Assembly: GCA_963790095.1 (NCBI GenBank) | Contig: CAWBNO010000011.1 | Coordinates: 108,808-172,807, forward strand | From: JAAXQD01 sp963790095 | GTDB lineage: Bacteria; Desulfobacterota; Desulfobacteria; Desulfobacterales; UBA11574 | DNA: 64,000 bases | Direction of reading: 5' to 3' | In this document: positions 56,857-64,000 of the stretch, one piece after another | Layout of the letters: every line of letters starts with the position of its first letter | How positions within the stretch are numbered: position 1 is the first letter of the stretch | Program-made: the position numbers and the translations under genes | The notes under the pieces: generated by a model | The model's database searches: none | Told to the model about the DNA's origin: nothing | The model's input: the letters and a program-made list of their open reading frames with translations, nothing else

Positions 56857-58320
56857 ATGAAATTTATTGCAATCAAACCATTCGTTCCAGAGAGAAAAAC
56901 CTTCATTCTCGTGACGCTCCTGGTAGCCGTGTTCCTGGCGTTTTCAGGTTTTCACCCGGTTTCAGGTATTGCGGCAAAATACAGCACCGCCTCTCTACCA
57001 CCTGATAGTTTCTCAACCCTGGCTGAAGATGCCAGTCCAGCGGTGGTCAACATCCGGACCGTCAAAACCATCAAGGGCGGCGGACGTGTATTTCGTCACT
57101 TCAAAAAAGGCCCTTTTGGAGAAGACGACCCCATGCGGGACTTTTTTGACCGATTTTTCGATGAAGACCAGAAACGGGATTTTAAACAGCGGAGCCTGGG
57201 TTCCGGGTTCATTATCGATAAAGACGGTTATATCGTAACCAACAATCACGTTATAGACAACGCAGACAAAATAGTGGTCATTTTAAATGATGAAAAAGAG
57301 TTCGACGCCACAATTGTCGGACGTGATAAAAACACAGATCTGGCACTGATCAAAATCGAAGCCAAAAATGACTTTCCGGTGCTGGATTTTGGAGATTCCG
57401 ATACCCTTAAAGTCGGCCAATGGGTGGTGGCCATTGGAAATCCCTTTGGCCTGGAGCAAACCGTTACGGCGGGGATCGTCAGCGCCAAGGGACGTGTCAT
57501 CGGTTCAGGGCCTTATGATGATTTTATACAGACCGATGCCTCCATCAATCCTGGAAACAGCGGTGGTCCATTGATCGATATGGATGGGAAAGTTGTTGGA
57601 ATAAATACAGCCATCGTCGCCGGTGGACAGGGAATCGGATTTGCCATTCCGGTAAATCTTGCTAAAAATATTATTGCTCAGCTTAAAACCAGCGGCGAGG
57701 TTACCCGGGGCTGGCTCGGCGTCGGCATTCAGGACATCAGTGAGGAAGTGGCAGAGTACTATGGTATAAAAGAAAAAAAAGGCGTTTTGGTAACTGAAGT
57801 ATTCCCGGGTGATCCTGCCGATTCGGCAGGAATCATCCCCAAAGACATCATATTGTCCGTAAACGGAGAGAACGTCGACAGCGCCCGGAAGCTCACCGGC
57901 CTGATTGCAGATACCAGTGTCGGTGACACCATTAAAATAAAAGTCCTGCGAGATGGAAAAACCCGGACCTTTAATATAAAAGTTGCCAAAAGAGAAGAAA
58001 CCAAACTCTCCAGGGAAAGTGCTCCCAAAGAAAAACAGGAGGATCTCGGAATTCGTGTTGCGGATATTACGCCTGAAACTGCGCGTCGCTTCGATCTAAA
58101 AGACACCAAAGGCGTCATCGTGGTTGGAATCGATCCGGACAGCAAGGCCGCGGAATCCGGATTAAAGGTCCAGGACATCATCAAAGAGGTCAATCACCAG
58201 GCCATCACTTCGGTGAAAGATCTTGATAAAGCGATCAGCGAAGTCGAGACGGGCGGAGCCGTCAACCTGTTTGTAAGACGAATGAATCGAGGATTCCTGG
58301 TAATAAAAATCACAAAGTAA
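56857..58320 (+). CDS. degP: HtrA/DegP-family periplasmic serine protease
   Basis: 487 residues. A signal/anchor segment (about 18-40) is followed by a trypsin-like domain: His near 131 (VTNNHVID), Asp near 162 (TDLALIKIE), Ser near 235 (NPGNSGGPLID). Two PDZ domains follow (GWLGVGIQDISEEVAEYYGI and LGIRVADITPETARRFDLKD). It degrades or refolds damaged envelope proteins. An AAAGGAG site precedes the start. Upstream and downstream are repeats. Confidence 0.95.
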   Translation: MKFIAIKPFVPERKTFILVTLLVAVFLAFSGFHPVSGIAAKYSTASLPPDSFSTLAEDASPAVVNIRTVKTIKGGGRVFRHFKKGPFGEDDPMRDFFDRFFDEDQKRDFKQRSLGSGFIIDKDGYIVTNNHVIDNADKIVVILNDEKEFDATIVGRDKNTDLALIKIEAKNDFPVLDFGDSDTLKVGQWVVAIGNPFGLEQTVTAGIVSAKGRVIGSGPYDDFIQTDASINPGNSGGPLIDMDGKVVGINTAIVAGGQGIGFAIPVNLAKNIIAQLKTSGEVTRGWLGVGIQDISEEVAEYYGIKEKKGVLVTEVFPGDPADSAGIIPKDIILSVNGENVDSARKLTGLIADTSVGDTIKIKVLRDGKTRTFNIKVAKREETKLSRESAPKEKQEDLGIRVADITPETARRFDLKDTKGVIVVGIDPDSKAAESGLKVQDIIKEVNHQAITSVKDLDKAISEVETGGAVNLFVRRMNRGFLVIKITK

Positions 58321-58324
58321 GATC

Positions 58325-58410
58325 CATGGAATAATGGAATGGTGGAATAAGGGCATACAATCCCTTTTCCCCCACCCTTCCATTATTCCAGTATTCCAAC
58401 ATTCTATTTG
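58325..58410. repeat. Short family A hairpin
   Basis: ATGGAATAATGGAATGGTGG faces CTTCCATTATTCCAGTATTC around a short loop, just after the protease stop. It may act as a terminator-like or mRNA-stabilising stem. Confidence 0.75.
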
Positions 58411-58555
58411 GCTTTCAAAATGCCTATCTTTTAAAATGCTGATCCAATTCGAATATCTACAACTTATTCGATATTCATAATATTCGACATTTTATTATTG
58501 AACAAACTTTCCTTTATTAGTTTAATCCTTACACCCAACCGGAAACTCAATAGTT

Positions 58556-59398
58556 ATGAATAATTTCTGGATCTGGTGGCAGCATATGCCCGAAAAAATG
58601 AACCCGGTTATCTTTGAAATCGGGGGATTCAAACTCCAGTATTACGGGTTAATGTATATTGTTGGGTTTGCGATCACTTACATGCTGGTGGTCTATCGTG
58701 TAAAACGCGAAAAAGAATTCAGTGTATCCGGAGAAGAGATACAAAACCTGATAACGTACATGATTATCGGTCTGATTGTGGGAGCACGCCTCGGATACGT
58801 TCTGTTTTACAACCTGTCTTACTATCTCAAAAATCCCCTTGAAATATTTCTCCCCTTCAGCTTTACAAACGGTATTACCATTACCGGCATTTCCGGAATG
58901 TCCTTTCACGGAGGACTTATCGGTATTCTTGTCTCATCCTGGATCTATACCCGCAAATCCGGTGTGAAATTTTGGGACATGGCGGATTTGTTCGTACCGG
59001 TCGTTCCCCTGGGGTATACATTCGGTCGTCTTGGAAATTTTATAAACGGTGAGTTATACGGCCGGATAACATCGGCACCCATCGGCATGTATTTTCCCCT
59101 TGCTCCCGGATCGAATCTCAGACACCCTTCCCAGCTTTACGAAGCCTTTTTCGAAGGTATTTTCCTTTTCATTGTTTTGTGGAACCTTCGAAAGGTGCAA
59201 AAACCCCGTGGGGCAATGCTCGCCTTTTACCTCATCGGCTATGGGATCGTAAGGTTTTTCATCGAATATTTTCGGCAGCCCGACGCCCATATCGGTTTCA
59301 TATTCATGTCCTTTTCCATGGGCCAGCTGCTGTGCGGCGTGATGGTGGCCGGCGGGATTTTGTTGTATCTATATCTAAATCAGGCTGAAAAAAACTGA
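58556..59398 (+). CDS. lgt: Prolipoprotein diacylglyceryl transferase
   Basis: 280 residues with seven membrane helices. Adds diacylglycerol to the lipobox Cys of prolipoproteins. Contains YYGLMYIVGFAITYMLVV, MSFHGGLIGILVSSW, and the signature GRLGNFINGELYGR near 160. The many lipoproteins in this window are expected substrates. The upstream gap is AT-rich. Confidence 0.96.
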   Translation: MNNFWIWWQHMPEKMNPVIFEIGGFKLQYYGLMYIVGFAITYMLVVYRVKREKEFSVSGEEIQNLITYMIIGLIVGARLGYVLFYNLSYYLKNPLEIFLPFSFTNGITITGISGMSFHGGLIGILVSSWIYTRKSGVKFWDMADLFVPVVPLGYTFGRLGNFINGELYGRITSAPIGMYFPLAPGSNLRHPSQLYEAFFEGIFLFIVLWNLRKVQKPRGAMLAFYLIGYGIVRFFIEYFRQPDAHIGFIFMSFSMGQLLCGVMVAGGILLYLYLNQAEKN

Positions 59399-59961
59399 CC
59401 GATCTCTCGTAACATAAATTCAAGCTAAATAGGATGCAGATTTTCGCAGACCGCTAGCCATGGAGCTCGCTTGCGCCAAGTTAGGCATCGCTTGTGGCGA
59501 AGCCGATGCGCAGGCAAGGCGAGGCGTCCTAGGGCAAAGCGGGCAGGTATACGCAGATCATATTGTTATTCTACAATTAAAGAATCTTGACAATCTGATG
59601 TTCACTGTGTCCCAAAGAATGGGTTCCTATACTGCTAAATTAAACCGATCCCGGGCAAGCTGGATGAAAACATTTTTATCACGAAAGCACGAAAATACGA
59701 AAACACTAAAAAAGATTATTAAGTTTCGTGCTTTCACTATTTCGTGTTTTCGTGATTGGTTTTAATTTTTTGTCAAAAAGACCAAATGATCCTCTGTGTA
59801 ATTAATTACACATTATGAATTAAATTCCACAGTTTTATGAAATTAATGTAACAATAATTTTCGCGAAGCTCAAACACAATTTGATAACCCTTTAATATCA
59901 TTTATATTTAAATTTTTAAAAATTGTTGCAAATTGAGCACGATTTTTGCTATATAACATGT
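59399..59961. repeat. Gap with two further palindromic repeats
   Basis: AGCTAAATAGGATGCAGATT (59424-59443) begins a repeat that recurs as AGCTAAATAGGACGCAGATT at 62747-62766. ATCACGAAAGCACGAAAA (59678-59695) faces TTTCGTGTTTTCGTGAT (59740-59756). Promoter for the riboswitch: TTGCAA 59926-59931 and TATATA 59950-59955, 18-bp spacer. No gene. Confidence 0.65.
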
Positions 59962-59966
59962 ACCAA

Positions 59967-60064
59967 GAAAAAGCCAAACCCCGGGGAACCGGGGGGCGGA
60001 AAGCCACGGGTCTAAGTATAGACAGCCGGGTTGCCTTGTAATTGTAGGTAATTCGGCTTTTTTA
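59967..60064 (+). ncRNA. Cyclic-di-GMP-I (GEMM) riboswitch with terminator expression platform
   Basis: The aptamer (about 59967-60036) shows the GEMM-I layout: AAAGCCAAACC, a P2 stem CCCCGG-GGAA-CCGGGG with GNRA-type tetraloop, then GCGGAAAGCCACGGGTC, a short P3 loop and ACAGCCGGGTTGCC. Downstream, AGCCGGGTTGCCT (60024-60036) can instead pair with AGGTAATTCGGCT (60046-60058) over 13 positions, followed by a T-run: a terminator. Because that stem uses the aptamer's 3' strand, c-di-GMP binding should prevent termination, giving an ON switch. This is read from the sequence; binding is not tested. Confidence 0.9.
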
Positions 60065-60113
60065 ATTTACAGACATTAATAAGGAAAAATACTCTGTTAA
60101 AGGAGGTGATTCA

Positions 60114-60510
60114 ATGAAGAAATTATTAGGTTGTTTTTTATGTGTGATGTTGTTGTGTTTGCCTTGCGATATCGGCAAGTGCATTGGCATTGCCAATCAG
60201 ATTATTATTTGATTGGCAGATCTGTTGATCTTCCTCCAGTAGTGCGATCTCAATCACACCAGGGTACTTGGTGAAAACGTAGATTGGCTCATAGATAACT
60301 ATCGGTAGCTACCCTCAGCCATCACCTGTCCCCCTACTCGCCACTCGGAGCTCGGGGACTCAGTGGATCCGAACTCCCAACACCAGCAGCGAGTTCTGGC
60401 AGCTGGAGCTCTCCGATGGGACAAGTTATCTTTACTTCGAGCATTACAGCATGGAAGTGTATACCCCGGCTAGTGGCGAGCCAGGATTCGCGGATTGTAC
60501 CATACTCTGA
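60114..60510 (+). pseudogene. Decayed exported protein gene under the c-di-GMP riboswitch
   Basis: ATG at 60114 with an ideal ribosome site AAAGGAGGTGAT. The first frame gives MKKLLGCFLCVMLL; the next frame continues with CLAISASALALPIRLLFDWQ, a normal signal-peptide cleavage region. Other frames carry RSVDLPPVVRSQSHQGTW, then GENVDWLIDNYR and finally TSSEFWQLELSDGTSYLYFE with a stop at 60508. At least three frame changes separate these, so the gene is broken. The intact product would be about 130 residues, secreted, of unknown family. Confidence 0.7.
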
Positions 60511-60591
60511 GGGTGGAGCCTCCTTCAGGCGTTTTCGAACAGCAGGGTCAACGATCTAGGACTTGTTCGATCGATGATGGTATGATGAATT

Positions 60592-60955
60592 ATGTCGAAG
60601 GATAAAAGAAAATTTGATCTGAAGAGCGGTTAATAGATTTGCCGTTCGAATTATTCGTCAGCGGAATCTCGCCAAAACAAGAGTAGGAAACCACATTGCC
60701 GGACAGCTTATTCGTTGTGGTACATCACCGGCCCCCAATTATGGCGAAGCTCAAGGTTCAGAATCTATTGCTGATTTTGTCCATAAGATGAAAATTTGTC
60801 TAAAGAATTACGAGAAACAAGAGTATGGTTGTTGATGATCGTAAGAACTCATCTGTAAAACCGGAATCAAAACTCAAACCTTTAATCGTGAAAATAACGA
60901 GTTGATCTCTATCTTTGTTAAAAGCATCCCCTTCCAGCTAAACCTGAAAAATAGA
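60592..60955 (+). pseudogene. Broken four-helix-bundle (S23-type) protein gene
   Basis: Starts MSKDKRKFDLK. After a shift the text reads ERLID, then AVRIIRQRNLAKTRVGNHIA, GQLIRCGTSPAPNYGEAQGS and ESIADFVHKMKICLK. Further shifts give ELRETRVWLL and finally NNELISIFVKS. The order and motifs (GTSPAPNYGEA) match the 23S-rRNA-intervening-sequence/four-helix-bundle family. At least four frame changes. It lies right after the riboswitch-controlled pseudogene. Confidence 0.75.
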
Positions 60956-61069
60956 AAAAATTGATTTTCATTATTCGATATTATGTTCGATACTTTAATT
61001 AATAAACAGGGCCCATGAATTCGGCTACCTCTTAGGGCTTATTAATATCTCATAGTAAATCCGCTTACC

Positions 61070-61298
61070 GGGTTGGAAAGCTGGAATATTGGAATACTGG
61101 AATGTTGGGTCGAATATCGGAACGTTGTCCAATTTGGGAGTATCAAAATGCCCCCGTATCTTATGAAATTGGAGGCAGTCCATAACCCATTATTCCATCA
61201 CTCCATTATTCCATCATTCCTGTCGAATAAAATCTACTGGCATAGCCAATTGTATCCGATCTGGCCCATATGACCAGGTTTTTCAGGATTAAATAAAA
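61070..61298. repeat. Intergenic palindromic repeat, family B (copy 8)
   Basis: CTGGAATATTGGAATACTGG, GGGTCGAATATCGGAACG, then CCATCACTCCATTATTCC and tail TGGCCCATATGACCAGG. Same centre and tail as copies at 32334 and 38430. It ends 22 bases before the ATPase start. Confidence 0.85.
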
Positions 61299-61319
61299 CG
61301 CCCAAAGGAAACGTCTCAT

Positions 61320-62726
61320 ATGAACATACTATTCGGTGAAAGGCTAATTCAGAAAAATAGGATCACAGAGGAACAGCTCCAGAAAGCTCTTGAGCGCCAG
61401 AGAATGCAGGGCGGAAGGCTCGGGCACAACATGGTCGCACTTGGATACGTCAGCGAGGAAGATCTTGACTCATTCTTCATAGTGCACCCCGAAGTTCCCG
61501 AAACTGTGGAAAATACCGGACTTGAGTTTTCTTTCATCGTGGACCTGGTTATGAAGCATGCCCTGAATATGGGAGAGTTTACCATACCGGCGCTGGGAGC
61601 ACGAATAAAGCTCCCTAACCCTCTTGTGGACGAAGCCATTGAAAGACTGCGAAAGAATCAGATGGTAAGTGTTACCGGGGCCGATGGGTTATCAAAACTC
61701 TCTTACAGGTTATCCCTTACCGATGTTGGTATAAAACGAGCATCAGATCTCCTTGATGTCTGCCGGTACATGGGCCCTGCACCCGTACCTTTTGATAAGT
61801 ACCGGAGCATGGTGGAGATCCAGACCATCAAAAGTATTCTGGTGGACCCGGAAAGTGTCAAAAAGGCCTTTTCCGATATTATCGTGAATGAAAGAATCCT
61901 GTCGAGGCTCGGGCCGGCAATCAGCTCGGGAAAGGAACTCTTTCTTTACGGCCCGTCAGGGAACGGAAAGACAACCATTGCTGAAACCATCGGAAGCGTT
62001 CTGCCAGGCACTATTTACATGCCGTATGCGGTATTGGCCGAGGGAGAAATTATCACGATCTATGACAAGTCAAATCATGTGGCTGTTGAGCCGGAACACG
62101 ATGTCAATGCTGTGGACCAGAGATGGGTTCTCGTAAAACGTCCTGTTGTCATGGTTGGCGGAGAAATGAATCTCAAATCCCTGGACATTGATTTCAACCC
62201 CATATCAAAATTTTACGAAGCGCCGTTGCAGATGAAAGCAAACAACGGCCTTTTCATCGTTGACGACTTTGGACGGCAACAGGTCGATCCACAAGCACTT
62301 TTGAACCGATGGATTGTCCCGTTGGAACGAAAAATCGATTTTATTACGTTCCACACCGGAATGAAAATCGAAATCCCTTTTGACCAGCTGGTGGTGTTTT
62401 CAACGAATCTTGAACCCCGAAACCTGGTAGACGAAGCTTTTCTACGAAGAATTCGCTACAAGATTAACATCGACCACCCGGAATTGAGCGAATATAGAGA
62501 AATTTTTCAAAGGGTGTGCGATGCCAACGGGATTGCGTATGACAGTGAAGTGTTCGATTTTCTCATCGAACGCTTTTACCATCAGAAAAATGTCAAGCTG
62601 AACTCCTGCCACTGCCGTGACCTTCTTGAAAGTATTATCGATGATGCCCATTATCTGGGTATAAAACCGGAGCTGACCAAGAAAACCATATCGGATGCGT
62701 GGGAGAGCTATTTTGTCGAAATGTAG
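61320..62726 (+). CDS. MshEN-domain AAA ATPase
   Basis: 468 residues. The N-terminal 50 residues are a MshEN-type module (FGERLIQKNRITEEQLQKAL, then RLGHNMVALGYVSEEDLDSF), the fold that binds c-di-GMP in MshE-type ATPases. A linker region of about 60-190 is followed by an AAA+ domain: Walker A LYGPSGNGKTTIAE near 214, Walker B GLFIVDDFGR near 316, sensor VVFSTNLEPRNLVDEAFLRR near 360. It is not a secretion ATPase; its target is unknown. It may respond to c-di-GMP, fitting the riboswitch 1.3 kb upstream. AAAGGAAA forms the ribosome site. Confidence 0.82.
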   Translation: MNILFGERLIQKNRITEEQLQKALERQRMQGGRLGHNMVALGYVSEEDLDSFFIVHPEVPETVENTGLEFSFIVDLVMKHALNMGEFTIPALGARIKLPNPLVDEAIERLRKNQMVSVTGADGLSKLSYRLSLTDVGIKRASDLLDVCRYMGPAPVPFDKYRSMVEIQTIKSILVDPESVKKAFSDIIVNERILSRLGPAISSGKELFLYGPSGNGKTTIAETIGSVLPGTIYMPYAVLAEGEIITIYDKSNHVAVEPEHDVNAVDQRWVLVKRPVVMVGGEMNLKSLDIDFNPISKFYEAPLQMKANNGLFIVDDFGRQQVDPQALLNRWIVPLERKIDFITFHTGMKIEIPFDQLVVFSTNLEPRNLVDEAFLRRIRYKINIDHPELSEYREIFQRVCDANGIAYDSEVFDFLIERFYHQKNVKLNSCHCRDLLESIIDDAHYLGIKPELTKKTISDAWESYFVEM

Positions 62727-62915
62727 CCAGAGATAAAAAACTCTAAAGCTAAATAGGACGCAGATTTTCGCAGATCTACACAGATAATATTATTATTTTT
62801 ATTTAAAAAATCTTAACAATCTGTGCCTGCCCCATGAAATACATATTCTTTTATTCCAACATTTAATCTAATTTTATCGGGGTTATCTGTGTCCAAAAAA
62901 GGAAAGCTTATACCA
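62727..62915. repeat. Gap with AGCTAAATAGGACGCAGATT repeat
   Basis: The repeat at 62747-62766 matches 59424-59443. ACACAGATAATATT-type words on the left face GGTTATCTGTGTCC on the right (62881-62894), forming a loose palindrome. Confidence 0.6.
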
Positions 62916-63577
62916 ATGATGAGAAAATCGCGGCAATCATTTTTTTCGCGGCAATCTTTTTTGCAGGATGTGCGTCTACCCGTGAAGCCACCAAAAAGGA
63001 AGTACTCCGTTTAGATGTTCAACACTTCAAAGACACAACAACGGTCAAACAAGTTTCATCCGGGAATGTTACGGAATTTTCCACACTCAACGGATATCGA
63101 CCCGAAAAATATATGGGAATCCCCTGGCTCGACAGCTTTCTGATCGGCTATCTGGACAATCAAACCGGCAAGAGATCTTATCAGGTATATCAATTTATCA
63201 GTTATCAGGGGCGGAGCTGGCGGTTGTATGATCGTGTAACCTATAGAACCCCTGATGGGACCACGTCTAAACCCCTTACGAGATTGCACAGGGAATTGTT
63301 GGATTGTGGGTCTTCGAGAGGATGCACTTACGAAGAACATGTCGTGTTTGACATCGACAAAGGGCTGATGAAAAAAATCACCGAACCTGCGCCTGAAACT
63401 CAAGGAAAAACAGATGGCTCAGGGAAGATAACCGCCTTTTTGTACCAGCTATCTCCTGAAAAAGGACATCCAATAAAATACTGGCTGCTGCCCGAAGAAG
63501 CGGCAGGGTTGCTGGAGAAAATGGATGAATATACTGGACAAGGCTATAATTCACAACCCCATGACTTGAAAAAATAA
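62916..63577 (+). CDS. Lipoprotein of unknown family, with one frame break near the start
   Basis: About 220 residues if restored. From the ATG at 62916 the signal MMRK is followed, after a missing A in the A4 run at 62924-62927, by IAAIIFFAAIFFAGCAS with lipobox FAGC. The mature part (NGYRPEKYMGIPWLDSFLIG, SYQGRSWRLYDRVTYRTPDG) has no family I know. No in-frame standard start codon precedes the lipobox, so the frame break is the simplest reading. An internal ATG at 63113 would lose the signal peptide. It follows the MshEN ATPase in the same direction. Confidence 0.6.
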
Positions 63578-63697
63578 ATATTATTTTGTTTGAAGCGAAT
63601 TGATGCTTGATTCTGGATGCTTGATTCTGGATGCTTGACACTGGATGGGTTTAAATAAAGCATAGCACCCTTCGAGAGTAGACTGGATGGGGGAAAT
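63578..63697. repeat. Tandem GGATGCTTG words
   Basis: TTGATTCTGGATGCTTG occurs twice in tandem and a third, partial time (63606-63648), related to the GGATGCTGG words at 52875-52905. It precedes the S23-type gene as similar repeats often do. Confidence 0.55.
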
Positions 63698-64000
63698 ATG
63701 AGCTATAGAAAATTGGAAATTTGGCAAAAAGCGCGGAAATTGGTTATTGATATTCACAAAATGACTTTGAGCGAGCTACCTCAATTCGAATTATATGAAG
63801 AAGGCGGTCAAATAAGACGTTCAATTAAATCAACAAAATCGACTATTGTTGAGGGATATGGCAGGAGACGACACAAGCAGGACTACTTGCGCTTTTTAAC
63901 CTATTCGCTTGCTTCTTGCGATGAGACAACGGATCATCTCGAAACCTTGTATGAAACGGAATCTTTAACGAATGAATTTCTATACAAAGACCTACATAGA
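63698..64000 (+). CDS. Four-helix-bundle (23S rRNA intervening sequence, S23) protein, partial
   Basis: 101 residues to the window edge, still open. MSYRKLEIWQKARKLVIDIH is the family's start; FELYEEGGQIRRSIKSTKST and IVEGYGRRRHKQDYLRFLTY, with SLASCDETTDHLETLYETES, match the S23/TIGR02436 four-helix bundle. The function is unknown; members occur in rRNA intervening sequences and dispersed loci. A GGGGG ribosome site precedes the ATG. This is the intact-looking member of three copies in the window. Confidence 0.88.
   Translation, partial: MSYRKLEIWQKARKLVIDIHKMTLSELPQFELYEEGGQIRRSIKSTKSTIVEGYGRRRHKQDYLRFLTYSLASCDETTDHLETLYETESLTNEFLYKDLHR

Noticed and set aside
16021..61298. CRISPR arrays suggested by repeated GGAATA words
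   Set aside because: The words lie within palindromes at separate loci; there are no regular direct repeats with unique spacers and no cas genes.
60592..64000. A diversity-generating retroelement, because S23-type four-helix bundles resemble Avd
   Set aside because: There is no reverse transcriptase and no template/variable repeat pair in the window.
1..64000. tRNA or rRNA genes and transposases
   Set aside because: None were recognised in any gap on either strand.

Overview
The window looks like the chromosome of an anaerobic deltaproteobacterium, most likely Desulfobacterota (Desulfobacteria, Desulfobacterales-like). The grounds are a four-subunit-type pyruvate/2-oxoacid:ferredoxin oxidoreductase operon, a small 2[4Fe-4S] ferredoxin, a PAS-LuxR regulator, a complete type II secretion system (T2SS), and intergenic spaces packed with long palindromic repeats. 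This is a judgement from gene content; no marker gene or 16S rRNA is present.

Layout. 1-5.7 kb: a sugar-transporter fragment, a chalcone-isomerase-like exported protein, DUF2177 and DUF1499 genes, a PAS-LuxR regulator, a patatin-like phospholipase and an Slp-type lipoprotein. 5.7-15.9 kb: a CpaE/MinD-like ATPase behind a sigma-54-type promoter, ferredoxin, an M48 protease, PlsC, RNase J, FtsK and a methyltransferase. 16.2-20.7 kb (minus strand): a methyltransferase and two glycosyltransferases, one of them a tRNA-queuosine mannosyltransferase homologue, then a TPR protein and YidD. 20.7-34.6 kb (minus strand): T2SS genes in the order F-G-H-I-J-K-L-M-N-C-D-E. 34.9-39.6 kb (plus strand): the por operon. 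39.9-42.8 kb: gspA and gspB. 42.9-45.4 kb: metK and ahcY. 45.5-48.1 kb (minus strand): a TPR lipoprotein, DusB, DUF1848 and a hypothetical. 48.8-52.8 kb: beta-oxidation genes behind a palindromic operator. 53.1-59.4 kb: serC, hisD, htrA and lgt. 59.4-64 kb: a cyclic-di-GMP riboswitch, two decayed genes, a MshEN-AAA ATPase, a lipoprotein and the start of a four-helix-bundle (S23) gene.

How the parts fit. The T2SS is complete apart from a prepilin peptidase: ATPase, inner-membrane platform, secretin, all pseudopilins, and the GspA/GspB pair that helps the secretin through peptidoglycan. Por, ferredoxin and the beta-oxidation enzymes form a strictly anaerobic carbon and electron route through acyl-CoA and acetyl-CoA. 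MetK and AhcY form the activated-methyl cycle. Two c-di-GMP-linked items, the riboswitch and the MshEN-AAA ATPase, lie within 1.4 kb of each other.

Two features run through the whole window. First, nearly every gap over 150 bp holds a long imperfect palindrome, and most fall into a few recurring families. Several sit directly before start codons (hisD, gspC, gspA, gspH, porB, the MshEN ATPase). Second, four otherwise well-conserved genes (plsC, gspF, the fadN-like gene and a lipoprotein) each carry one single-base frame break. Separately, the stretch at 60.1-61.0 kb carries many breaks and is genuinely decayed.
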